Source: Bacteroidales bacterium M3
GTDB lineage: Bacteria > Bacteroidota > Bacteroidia > Bacteroidales > Muribaculaceae
Length of the DNA stretch: 36,541 nt
Direction: 5' to 3'
Assembly: GCA_001689445.1 (NCBI GenBank)
Contig: LUJN01000021.1
Span: 1 to 36,541, forward strand
Part shown: in pieces, positions 6,521 through 13,472 of the stretch
Layout: each line of letters begins with the position of its first letter
Position numbering within the stretch: position 1 is the stretch's first letter
Position numbers and translations under genes: made by a program
Notes under the pieces: generated by a model
Seen by the model: the letters and a program-made list of their open reading frames with translations, nothing else
The model's database searches: none
What the model was told of the DNA's origin: nothing

Positions 6521-6546
6521 GGCAAGGGCGGTTTCACGCTTTTGCC
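6521..6546 (+). other. Leader hairpin of the DJ-1/PfpI mRNA
   Basis: GGCAAGGGCG (6521-6530) and CGCTTTTGCC (6537-6546) form a 10-bp stem with two G-U pairs and a 6-nt loop, close to the expected 5' end of the transcript. It may protect the mRNA or be a regulatory site; no known riboswitch is recognised. Confidence 0.35.
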
Positions 6547-6580
6547 GTTATTGATACAGATTCAAAATAGACCAAAAATC

Positions 6581-7204
6581 ATGAGCAACGAAATACTGTA
6601 TATTCTGCTGCCAGACTATGCCGCACATGAGGTGGTGTATCTCGCGCAGGCGATTGCCTCCGACGAGTTTGCGCTCAAAGAGACACCAAAGTATGTCAAC
6701 AAGGCGGTTGCCCCGACGCCGGAGCCGGTCAAGTCCATCGGCGGTTTCCGCACGGTGCCCGACTATTCGTTTGACACGATGCCCGATGACTATGCGGCGT
6801 TGGTGCTTATCGGCGGTTTCGGGTGGAGTACGCCTGTGGCCGATAGGGTGGTGCCCATTGTCCGTCGCGCCATTGAGTCGGGTAAGGTTGTCGGTGCGAT
6901 ATGCAACGGTGCATCGTTCATGGCTCGGCACGGATTTCTCAATGCCGTCAAGCACACCGGCAACGGGCCGGAGCAGCTGCGTCTGTGGGGCGGTGAAAAC
7001 TACACCAACCCCGGCGGCTACGTCCATGCACAGGCTGTGAGCGACAACCGCATCGTGACCGCCAACGGCTCGGCGACCCTTGAGTTTGCCAAAGAGCTGC
7101 TTTTGTTGCTTGAAAATGACACCCCGGAGCGTGTCGAGATGTACTACCAGTTCAACAAGCAGGGCTTCTGTCGATTATTCCCTGAAGAGACAAGGCATGC
7201 ATGA
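6581..7204 (+). CDS. DJ-1/PfpI family protein (class I glutamine amidotransferase-like)
   Basis: 207 residues from the ATG at 6581; the frame extends back to a TTG at 6542, but the match with the decayed copy at 4435 begins at MSNEILYI, supporting the ATG. It has the DJ-1/PfpI Rossmann-like core: YILLPDYAAHEVVYL, then YAALVLIGGFGW and the nucleophile elbow GAICNGASFMARHGFL with the conserved Cys. It resembles the YoaZ/YdeA-type protease I group, which may act as glyoxalase, deglycase or amidase; the activity is not predictable from sequence. It has its own promoter and a strong terminator and is therefore monocistronic. Confidence 0.88.
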   Translation: MSNEILYILLPDYAAHEVVYLAQAIASDEFALKETPKYVNKAVAPTPEPVKSIGGFRTVPDYSFDTMPDDYAALVLIGGFGWSTPVADRVVPIVRRAIESGKVVGAICNGASFMARHGFLNAVKHTGNGPEQLRLWGGENYTNPGGYVHAQAVSDNRIVTANGSATLEFAKELLLLLENDTPERVEMYYQFNKQGFCRLFPEETRHA

Positions 7205-7212
7205 GTGAATTT

Positions 7213-7245
7213 CCGCATCCTTATCCTTTCGGAATAAGGATGCGG
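7213..7245. terminator. Terminator between convergent genes
   Basis: CCGCATCCTTAT (7213-7224) pairs perfectly with ATAAGGATGCGG (7234-7245), continued by CC/GG around a TTTC loop. It lies between the stop of the DJ-1/PfpI gene (7204) and the stop of the opposing GH13 gene (7262), so it probably serves both strands, though there is no long U-run. Confidence 0.6.
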
Positions 7246-7261
7246 TGGTGCCTTTGTGGCT

Positions 7262-8647
7262 TCAAGCGAGTTTTATTAACATTGGGACGTAGCCTTTCAC
7301 TTTATGGAGGGTGTCGTCGCCGGGAAGCGCCACCTCTGCATCGCGGTCGGCAAAAATCATGGCCACGCGGTTGCCGGTCTCGTCATCTGTCTTGGTCACG
7401 ACAAGGATTTCAGCATCATCCTTGCGGTAACGGTCAAACTCGTTGCGTCCGCGCCACATCGCGGGATTGTCGCGACGGAAGTTCAGAGCGTCGCAGGCAT
7501 AGTTGAATAGATGTCGCTGCCGGTCGTTTTCGGCCTTGAGGTGGCCTGAAGTGCGTGAAGCGTTGTCAGGCTGGCTTCCGTCACAATCGCGTGAAAGGTC
7601 GGCGAACTCATCCCCGTAATATAAGGTTATGGGTCCCGGATACCCCGCTAAAATGGCGAAGCGCGTCATCATGTTGATTTCGTTGGAGCTGTCATAGAAG
7701 TTGTCGGCCACTCTTACCCCGTCATGATTGCTTAAGAACAGGTTGGGCAGCACATCTTCAGGGAAATAACCGCGTTCGGCAGGGGAGGAGTATATTCTCA
7801 CGACATCGTCCCAACCATTGTCGAGACCGCCGTAGTCCTCGCCGTTCATGGCTCCGCTTATCAGTTGCTTGCCGTCGAAGTCAAATGCGCTTTTGAGTCC
7901 CCCGTCACGGAAAATCCTTGAGCTTATGCTGCCGGCATCGCTCCAGTCTTCGCCGACCATATATCCGAGCGTGCCCCATGGCTTCCTCTCGTTTCTTCTG
8001 CGGTCGCACAAATCATTGACAGCCTGGGATATCTCACACCAATAGTTATGGCCGCCCTGGCACAGCTGATATGCCTGGTCAAGACGCCATCCGTCAATGT
8101 CGAAGCGGTCAATCCAATATGTCGCCACTTCCTTAAAGTAGTCAAGGGATTCGGGATACTTTACATTTCCCTCTCCGCCATCCTCGCCACGGTCGCTGAG
8201 CGAGGGGGTGGAGTCTATCATATATCCCGAGGGTGATGGCTTGTCGACACCTCCATGGTGGCCGAATACGCCATCAAGAAATACATACAAGCCTCTGTCA
8301 TGGGCTTTTTCAACAAGTTCTCTCAGGTCATCCTCAGTGCCGAAGTGAGGGTCAATCCTGAAATAATCCTTTGCAAAGTACCCGGTGCCTTGTAGTTTTT
8401 CGCCTCCGTCGGCATCTGTGCTGTCAAATATCGGCGTCAGCCATATGGCGGTGGCCCCGAGACGCTTTATGTGGTCAAGGGCTTTTATGACCCCACGCAG
8501 GTTGCCATCTTTTCTTTCACCCTCCGGGCCCCAGAGTTTCCGATATCCATCCGAGCCATCCTCGTCATGCAGGAAAGAGCCGACCATTACCTGATAGATT
8601 GCAAGCGACCTCCAGTCGTTGCAAGGTGTGTTTGTTTGTGTTTGCAT
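7262..8647 (-). CDS. Cytoplasmic GH13 alpha-amylase family glycosidase
   Basis: 461 residues with a complete GH13 (beta/alpha)8 barrel. All four GH13 regions are visible: VFLDGVFGHH (region I), DGWRLDQA with nucleophile Asp190 (II), YMVGEDW with acid/base Glu233 (III) and FLSNHDGVR with the transition-state Asp309 (IV). A short C-terminal beta domain follows. There is no signal peptide or lipobox, so the enzyme should act in the cytoplasm on short alpha-glucans or maltodextrins, not as SusA or SusG. The insert between regions I and II (residues 133-165, rich in Gly, Asp and Ser) is distinctive. It lies some 20 kb from the starch locus. Substrate and product specificity are not decidable from sequence. 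Confidence 0.9.
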   Translation of the reverse strand: MQTQTNTPCNDWRSLAIYQVMVGSFLHDEDGSDGYRKLWGPEGERKDGNLRGVIKALDHIKRLGATAIWLTPIFDSTDADGGEKLQGTGYFAKDYFRIDPHFGTEDDLRELVEKAHDRGLYVFLDGVFGHHGGVDKPSPSGYMIDSTPSLSDRGEDGGEGNVKYPESLDYFKEVATYWIDRFDIDGWRLDQAYQLCQGGHNYWCEISQAVNDLCDRRRNERKPWGTLGYMVGEDWSDAGSISSRIFRDGGLKSAFDFDGKQLISGAMNGEDYGGLDNGWDDVVRIYSSPAERGYFPEDVLPNLFLSNHDGVRVADNFYDSSNEINMMTRFAILAGYPGPITLYYGDEFADLSRDCDGSQPDNASRTSGHLKAENDRQRHLFNYACDALNFRRDNPAMWRGRNEFDRYRKDDAEILVVTKTDDETGNRVAMIFADRDAEVALPGDDTLHKVKGYVPMLIKLA

Positions 8648-8753
8648 AGATTAGCTGTTGTTTTTTACAGATATAATAACTCAGATGTCGGTATATTGTT
8701 CAAAATGTGTGTTTTCATAGGGCATGAGGATGTTGTCGGGGCAAGGGACTGCG

Positions 8754-10220
8754 CTATGATTTCTTGCGGGCGGGGTCGCAGGTGAGGCCCACGCCGAGCT
8801 TCTTGAATATCTTGTGGTCGACCTCGCCGAGCATCACGGTCGAGTGCACCTGGCAGCCGTTGAGCTGCGGCAACACGGCGAGTGCGCGGCGACAGGCGTC
8901 GTCGTGGGTCGAGAGCACCGACAGGGCCACGAGCACTTCGTCGGTGTGCAGGCGGCGGTTGCGGCTGTGGAGGTAGTTGATTTTGGTGTGCTGTATCGGC
9001 TCTATCATGTGCTGTGGTATCAGCTTCACGTCATGGTCGATGCCCGCGAGATACTTCACGGCGTTGAGGATGAGCGCCGCGCTCGGGCCGAGCAGTTCGC
9101 TCGTCTCGGCGGTGATGATGGTGCCGTCGGCAAGCTCTATGGCCGAGCAGGGGACGCCACTTGCCTCCGCGCGGTCTTTGGCGGCCTTGATGGGGCGGCG
9201 GTAGGAGGTGTCGATTTTGGCCTGCTTGAACAGCAGGGCTATCTTGTTGACCTCGCTGTCGTTGCCATGCCCCTGCGCGAGGCTGTTGAGGGCGGTGTAG
9301 TAGCGGCGTATGATTTCCTGGCGCGAGGCATCGCAGCACACCGCGTCGTCGTCGATGCAGAAGCCCACCATGTTCACCCCCATGTCGGTCGGCGACTTAT
9401 AGGGATTCTCGCCGTATATCCCCTCAAACAGGGCGTTCAACACAGGGAATATCTCGATGTCACGGTTGTAGTTGATGGCGGTCTTGCCATATGCCTCAAG
9501 GTGGAACGGGTCAATCATGTTGACGTCGTTGAGGTCGGCTGTCGCAGCCTCGTATGCTATGTTGACGGGATGTTTCAGCGGCAGGCTCCACACGGGGAAC
9601 GTCTCAAACTTGGCATATCCCGCCTCGACGCCGCGCTTGTGCTCGTTGTAGAGCTGGCTGAGGCACACGGCCATCTTACCGCTGCCCGGGCCGGGGGCGG
9701 TGACGATGACAAGCGGGCGCGTGGTCTCGATATAGTCGTTGTGGCCAAACCCCTCGTCCGACGCGATAAGCCCCACGTTGGTGGGGTAGCCCTCGATGGT
9801 GTAGTGATAGTAGGTCGTGATGCCCATGCGCTCAAGGCGTGCGCGGAAAGCGTCGGCGCTTATCTGGCCGTTGTAGTGGGTGATGACAACCGAGCTTACG
9901 AGAAATCCACGGTTCTGGAACTCCGTGCGCAGTCTCAGCACATCCATGTCGTAGGTGATGCCCAGGTCATTGCGCACCTTGTTTTTCTCGATGTCCAACG
10001 CGCTGATGACGATTACAATCTCGGCATGGTCGCGCAGTTGCTGCAGCATACGCAGCTTGCTGTCGGGCTGGAATCCGGGGAGCACGCGGCTCGCGTGGTG
10101 GTCGTCAAACAGCTTGCCGCCGAGTTCGAGATATAGTTTGTTGCCAAATTGCGCTATGCGCTCCTTGATGTGCTCTGATTGAATCCTCAGATACTTGTCG
10201 TTGTCAAATCCGTATTTCAT
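8754..10220 (-). CDS. DUF1846 (UPF0371) family protein
   Basis: A 488-residue protein matching DUF1846 along its length (family about 490-510). Typical landmarks are the start KYGFDNDKYLRIQSEHI, the FQPDSKLRMLQQL segment, the phosphate-loop-like APGPGSGKMAVCLSQLY near residue 190, VNMIDPFHLEAYG, and the end LGEVDHKIFKKLGVGLTCDP. Crystal structures of members exist, but no agreed function is known to me; a nucleotide-dependent role is possible given the Gly-rich loop. It has its own consensus promoter immediately upstream and appears monocistronic. The long open frame on the opposite strand here is a composition artefact. Confidence 0.92.
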   Translation of the reverse strand: MKYGFDNDKYLRIQSEHIKERIAQFGNKLYLELGGKLFDDHHASRVLPGFQPDSKLRMLQQLRDHAEIVIVISALDIEKNKVRNDLGITYDMDVLRLRTEFQNRGFLVSSVVITHYNGQISADAFRARLERMGITTYYHYTIEGYPTNVGLIASDEGFGHNDYIETTRPLVIVTAPGPGSGKMAVCLSQLYNEHKRGVEAGYAKFETFPVWSLPLKHPVNIAYEAATADLNDVNMIDPFHLEAYGKTAINYNRDIEIFPVLNALFEGIYGENPYKSPTDMGVNMVGFCIDDDAVCCDASRQEIIRRYYTALNSLAQGHGNDSEVNKIALLFKQAKIDTSYRRPIKAAKDRAEASGVPCSAIELADGTIITAETSELLGPSAALILNAVKYLAGIDHDVKLIPQHMIEPIQHTKINYLHSRNRRLHTDEVLVALSVLSTHDDACRRALAVLPQLNGCQVHSTVMLGEVDHKIFKKLGVGLTCDPARKKS

Positions 10221-10227
10221 AACGGGT

Positions 10228-10273
10228 CACAAAGATAGCGAATTTTCCCCGTCCCGGCAAATCAATCTTTGTG
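10228..10273. repeat. 9-bp inverted repeat around the DUF1846 promoter
   Basis: CACAAAGAT (10228-10236) and ATCTTTGTG (10265-10273) are perfect inverted copies. Each contains a -10-like element, so the right copy could drive plus-strand transcription towards the palindromic element or be an operator half-site. Confidence 0.35.
10230..10261 (-). promoter_or_regulatory. Promoter of the DUF1846 gene
   Basis: Minus strand TTTG (10261-10258), exactly 20 bases, then TATCTTTG (10237-10230): a perfect Bacteroidales promoter. The -10 box ends nine bases before the ATG at 10220, so the mRNA is expected to be leaderless or nearly so. Confidence 0.65.
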
Positions 10274-10367
10274 AGAGACAGTGCTGTGGAAAATTGACTG
10301 CTACAAGGATGCGGCGCGCAGCGATATGTATGGTCTGAGAAGGAAATAGTCAACCCGGATAATTATC

Positions 10368-10671
10368 TGAGGGTGTTGCAGAACTGCCACGTCGAAGACG
10401 TGATGTAAGCGAAACCCCAGGGTAAGCGAGATAGCGCGTGCCTGGGGTCAAGGCAACAAATTGATGACGCACGTCGAAGATGTGCCGTAAATTCGGCGAT
10501 GCATGCAGCAATCATACAGGCGTTTAACTGCCGATGTCCTACGGCACATCTCCGATGTGTATTCTTGGGAGGGCGTATCACTATCCCCACGCACGCGCTA
10601 TCGCGCTTACCGTGGGGTTTAACTCACGCCACATCTTCGATGTGATTTTTGGCAGTTCTGCAACACCCTCA
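10368..10671. repeat. 304-bp nested palindromic element with 22-bp terminal inverted repeats
   Basis: The ends are perfect 22-bp inverted repeats (10368-10389 and 10650-10671, beginning TGAGGGTGTTGCAG). Inside each end is a short palindrome of the form CACRTC-NNN-GAYGTG, then an imperfect copy of ACCCCA.GGTAAGCG.GATAGCGCGTG..TGGGG in opposite orientations, itself a hairpin through CCCCA/TGGGG. Further small dyads (CACATCTCCGATGTG, TGCCG...CGGCA) fill the middle. The whole folds into a large cruciform with branches. There is no transposase and no clear target-site duplication. It looks like a non-autonomous (MITE- or REP-cluster-like) element or a structured RNA; the sequence alone does not decide. 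It occupies most of the gene-free stretch 10221-10855. Confidence 0.6.
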
Positions 10672-10747
10672 TCACGTCACGGGGACAGGAATTTATTATT
10701 TTGTACTCCATAAAATTGGCATAAATGCTATTTTTTGGAAGTGTCAT

Positions 10748-10870
10748 ATGGTTATTAAACGAGAAAACTACTTAGTAAAGGATTATATCAAGCCGAAACG
10801 GAACGAAGAAGGGATTGTCACTATCGGCTTGATTGATTTCCTTATGAGACCGGAATTATTGGAGTGGTAA
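10748..10870 (+). other. Doubtful small ORF and dyad downstream of nikO
   Basis: An AT-rich 40-codon frame (MVIKRENYLVKDYIKPKR...) starts at 10748 with GGAAG about nine bases upstream and runs into the end of nikO. I recognise no family. The same stretch carries a perfect 10-bp dyad, ATCAAGCCGA (10787-10796) and TCGGCTTGAT (10824-10833), which could end the minus-strand nickel/urease operon. Either reading is weak; it may be the remnant of a lost gene. Confidence 0.2.
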
Positions 10871-11599
10871 GTCCGTCGCGGGCGGTGGGGCGGTGATGCC
10901 GAGGCGCTGGAGGAGGTAGGGGTCGGAGAGGATGGTGTCGGTGGCGTTGTCGGCGATGATGCGGCCGTCATCGACGACGAGGGAGCGGGGGCACACCTCG
11001 CGGGCGAGGTCGAGGTCGTGGGTCGCGAGCAGGATGGTGTGGGAGAAGCCGTTGAGGATGTCGATGAGGCGGCGGCGTGCGTCCCAGTCGAGGTTGGACG
11101 ACGGCTCGTCGAGCACGAGTATCGACGGCTCCATGGAGAGTACCGTGGCGATGGCCGCGCTACGCTTCTGCCCTCCCGATAGTTGCCACGGGGCACGGTC
11201 GCGCAGCTCTGTTGCCCCTACGGCGGCGAGAGCTGCGGCCACGCGGCGTTCCACCTCCGACGGTGGCAGCTTCATGTTGAGCGGACCGAAGGCCACATCC
11301 TCCCTGACCGTGGGCATGAAAAGCTGGTCGTCGGGGTTTTGGAACACCATCCCCACCGACTGCCGCACTATCGGCAGCGTCTTCCGAGTCACCGGCACAT
11401 CCCCGACGTTCACCTCACCCTCGGAGGGGAGCAACAGCCCGTTGGTGTGGAGGATGATGGTCGACTTGCCCGCGCCGTTGCGGCCCAGTAGGGCGACTTT
11501 CTCGCCATGGGTGACGAGAAAGTTTACCCCCTTGAGGGCCTCCTGCCCGTTTGGATAGGAGTACCTGACATTGGAAAATCTTATGAAATGGTGACTCAT
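10856..11599 (-). CDS. nikO: Nickel ECF-type ABC transporter ATP-binding protein NikO/CbiO
   Basis: 247 residues with every ABC ATPase motif: Walker A GRNGAGKST (residues 39-47), Q-loop VFQNPDDQLFMPTV, signature LSGGQ, Walker B ILVLDEPSSNLD and the switch His in ATHDLD. The FQNPDDQLF form is characteristic of the energy-coupling-factor ATPases CbiO, NikO and EcfA. It should hydrolyse ATP on the cytoplasmic face to drive nickel uptake through NikMN and NikQ encoded just upstream. It is the last gene of the urease/nickel operon and follows nikQ by 18 bases. Cobalt cannot be excluded as substrate, but the urease context argues for nickel. Confidence 0.92.
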   Translation of the reverse strand: MSHHFIRFSNVRYSYPNGQEALKGVNFLVTHGEKVALLGRNGAGKSTIILHTNGLLLPSEGEVNVGDVPVTRKTLPIVRQSVGMVFQNPDDQLFMPTVREDVAFGPLNMKLPPSEVERRVAAALAAVGATELRDRAPWQLSGGQKRSAAIATVLSMEPSILVLDEPSSNLDWDARRRLIDILNGFSHTILLATHDLDLAREVCPRSLVVDDGRIIADNATDTILSDPYLLQRLGITAPPPATDLPLQ

Positions 11600-11617
11600 A
11601 ATGTGTGTGATTGAGGT

Positions 11618-12415
11618 TTAGGCAAAATGTAGCAGGACCGGGATATTGACGAGACGGAATATGAGGAACGCTGCCGTCCATCCCGCAAGCCATGCCGTGT
11701 CGGCGGCAGTCCACCGCGAGTCGGACTCGGCGAGGGATGGCATCGTCCCGTCAAAGCCGCGTGCGAGCATAGCGCGGTGGATGCGCTGTGAGCGGTCGAC
11801 GGCGCGTATAAACAGCTGTCCCGTGAACTCGCCCCACATCTTCAGCGACATGTCGCGTCGCCCGTACCCCCGCGCATCGCGTGCCCGGCGCATGTTTTGC
11901 GCCTCCTGCAGCAGCACGCAGAGGTAGCGGTAGACCATCAGCAGCTGGGTGGTGAGAAATGCAGGCATACCGAGTCGTCCGAGGCTGCGGCATATGCCTG
12001 TGAAACCGCAGTCGGCGATGAGTATCAGCACGGCCTGCACCGACAGCATCGCCCGCAGAAGTATGGAGACAAACTCCAACCATCCCTCGCTGACGGCGAC
12101 ACCGCCCACGACAATCGCGGCATCCGTGTGGTACAGCGGGTTGAATATCCCTATCAGGAGCACAAACGGCAGGACGATTAGGGAGCGGCTGAACACCGTC
12201 CAATACCCGATACCCGCCATGGCGGACGCCACGATGGGGTAAATGGCAAAGAATACGAGGGTCTGTAGCGAGCGGGCCGGGACAGACAGCATCACGACAA
12301 GGTAGATGATGCACACGAGTGCCGACCGCCTCGGGTCGGCATGGCACACGGCCCCCTCACGTGCCGTCGACATCGTGCGCAGGGTGTATATCGCCTTTTC
12401 CAGACCGCGAGCCAT
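11618..12415 (-). CDS. nikQ: Energy-coupling factor transmembrane protein NikQ/CbiQ
   Basis: 265 residues with an N-terminal helical bundle and about five transmembrane segments (near residues 30-70, 75-95, 115-135 and 240-262). The two cytoplasmic coupling motifs of the CbiQ family are present as MRRARDARGY and HRAMLARGFDG, each with the Ala-Arg-Gly core that docks onto the ATPases. It is the T component linking NikMN to NikO. It lies 12 bases downstream of nikMN and 18 upstream of nikO. Confidence 0.9.
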   Translation of the reverse strand: MARGLEKAIYTLRTMSTAREGAVCHADPRRSALVCIIYLVVMLSVPARSLQTLVFFAIYPIVASAMAGIGYWTVFSRSLIVLPFVLLIGIFNPLYHTDAAIVVGGVAVSEGWLEFVSILLRAMLSVQAVLILIADCGFTGICRSLGRLGMPAFLTTQLLMVYRYLCVLLQEAQNMRRARDARGYGRRDMSLKMWGEFTGQLFIRAVDRSQRIHRAMLARGFDGTMPSLAESDSRWTAADTAWLAGWTAAFLIFRLVNIPVLLHFA

Positions 12416-12427
12416 GGCTGCCGGGTG

Positions 12428-13423
12428 TTAGCGGTTGCCGTTTTTTGCCCTTTGGACTGCTGTAGCCTTGCGGCGTGAGGCGACAAGCGTCGTCACGACC
12501 CATACAAGGGCAACGACCATCACCGCCCCGATGATGCCCGACAGCGAGTTGTCATAGTCGGGCATCAGCGATGTCGCCGACTGTATGCGCTGTGCTGTCG
12601 CGGCGATGGCATCGGTCTCTGCCTGTAGTCCCGAGTCGCCCGCGATACGGGCTATCGACCATTCCAGCCCGTCTGGGTCGGAGGATGCGAGAAATGACAA
12701 TCCTCCGGCTATTGCCACGGTCGCCACGGCAAGCCAAACGACAGCTTTCCTGACATTGCCCTTATGGGGCGTCGCCTCGTGATAGGGGTCATAGAGCAGC
12801 GACGGCTGCGACTTCATGACAAACGACAGCACGGCTCCGGTGGCTATACCCTCCACCGTGCCGATGGCAAGATGAATGGCGGTCATGATGAGCAGGAACT
12901 CCGAGAATGGCAACGCCGTCACGCCCGACAGCGACGTCTCGACCGTCACCGCCACCGCACCAAGCTCAAGCCCGGCGACACATGCGGCGATTGAGGCCGT
13001 CATGACGCGCCCGATGCCCGGGTTACGTCCGGCTATGGGCTTGTAGACGAGAGGATAGGCCACGAGCGATGTCATGGCCGCCATGTTGATAATGTTGCAT
13101 CCCAAGGCCATCAATCCCCCGTCGGCGAATATCAGGCACTGGATTATCAGCACCGACGACAGCGTTACAAATGCCGCCCACGGACCGAGCATCGCCGCCA
13201 GCAGCACCCCACCGACGATATGCCCCGACGAACCTGTGCCGGGGATGGCGAAGTTGACCATCTGGGCCGCAAACACGAATGCCCCCATCACGCCCATGAG
13301 CGGGACAAGGTTGTCGCGTCGCGACTTTTTCAACTGTGAGCCGGCCGCGATGATGAGTCCGGCGGCTGCAACGCCGGCCGTCAGGGCGACGGGGGTTGAC
13401 AGCAGGGCATCTGACATGTGCAT
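12428..13423 (-). CDS. nikMN: Nickel ECF transporter substrate-binding fusion NikMN
   Basis: 331 residues. The N-terminus MHMSDALLSTPV is the metal-binding start of CbiM/NikM proteins, where the free amino group and His2 coordinate the metal, so the first ATG must be the true start. Residues 1-215 form the NikM membrane domain, including GTGSSGHIVGGVLLAAMLGPWAAF and the His-containing HLAIGTVEGIATGAVL. From about residue 230 comes a NikN-like part: a transmembrane helix, an extracytoplasmic loop with SSDPDGLEWSI (a CbiN/NikN signature) and a last helix near 290-312. The fusion is common among nickel importers. It lies downstream of the urease genes and should supply their metal. Confidence 0.92.
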   Translation of the reverse strand: MHMSDALLSTPVALTAGVAAAGLIIAAGSQLKKSRRDNLVPLMGVMGAFVFAAQMVNFAIPGTGSSGHIVGGVLLAAMLGPWAAFVTLSSVLIIQCLIFADGGLMALGCNIINMAAMTSLVAYPLVYKPIAGRNPGIGRVMTASIAACVAGLELGAVAVTVETSLSGVTALPFSEFLLIMTAIHLAIGTVEGIATGAVLSFVMKSQPSLLYDPYHEATPHKGNVRKAVVWLAVATVAIAGGLSFLASSDPDGLEWSIARIAGDSGLQAETDAIAATAQRIQSATSLMPDYDNSLSGIIGAVMVVALVWVVTTLVASRRKATAVQRAKNGNR

Positions 13424-13472
13424 GATAAATAGCTTTTTTGTTAAAACTAAAACAACGGGATTCCCCTGTTGT

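Noticed and set aside
7262..8647. Assigning the cytoplasmic GH13 as SusA of the starch locus
   Set aside because: It has no signal peptide, lies 20 kb away in a different transcript, and the intervening genes are unrelated to starch.
8814..10136. A 440-codon open frame on the plus strand opposite the DUF1846 gene
   Set aside because: It lies wholly antisense to a well-matched family protein, is low-complexity in Val, Ala and His, and reflects the GC-rich codon use of the real gene. The same applies to the long plus-strand frames opposite the urea transporter, ureD and nikMN.
10363..10590. A 75-codon minus-strand frame within the palindromic element
   Set aside because: It is composed of the repeat arms and small dyads; its residues follow from the palindromes, and there is no family match or credible start.
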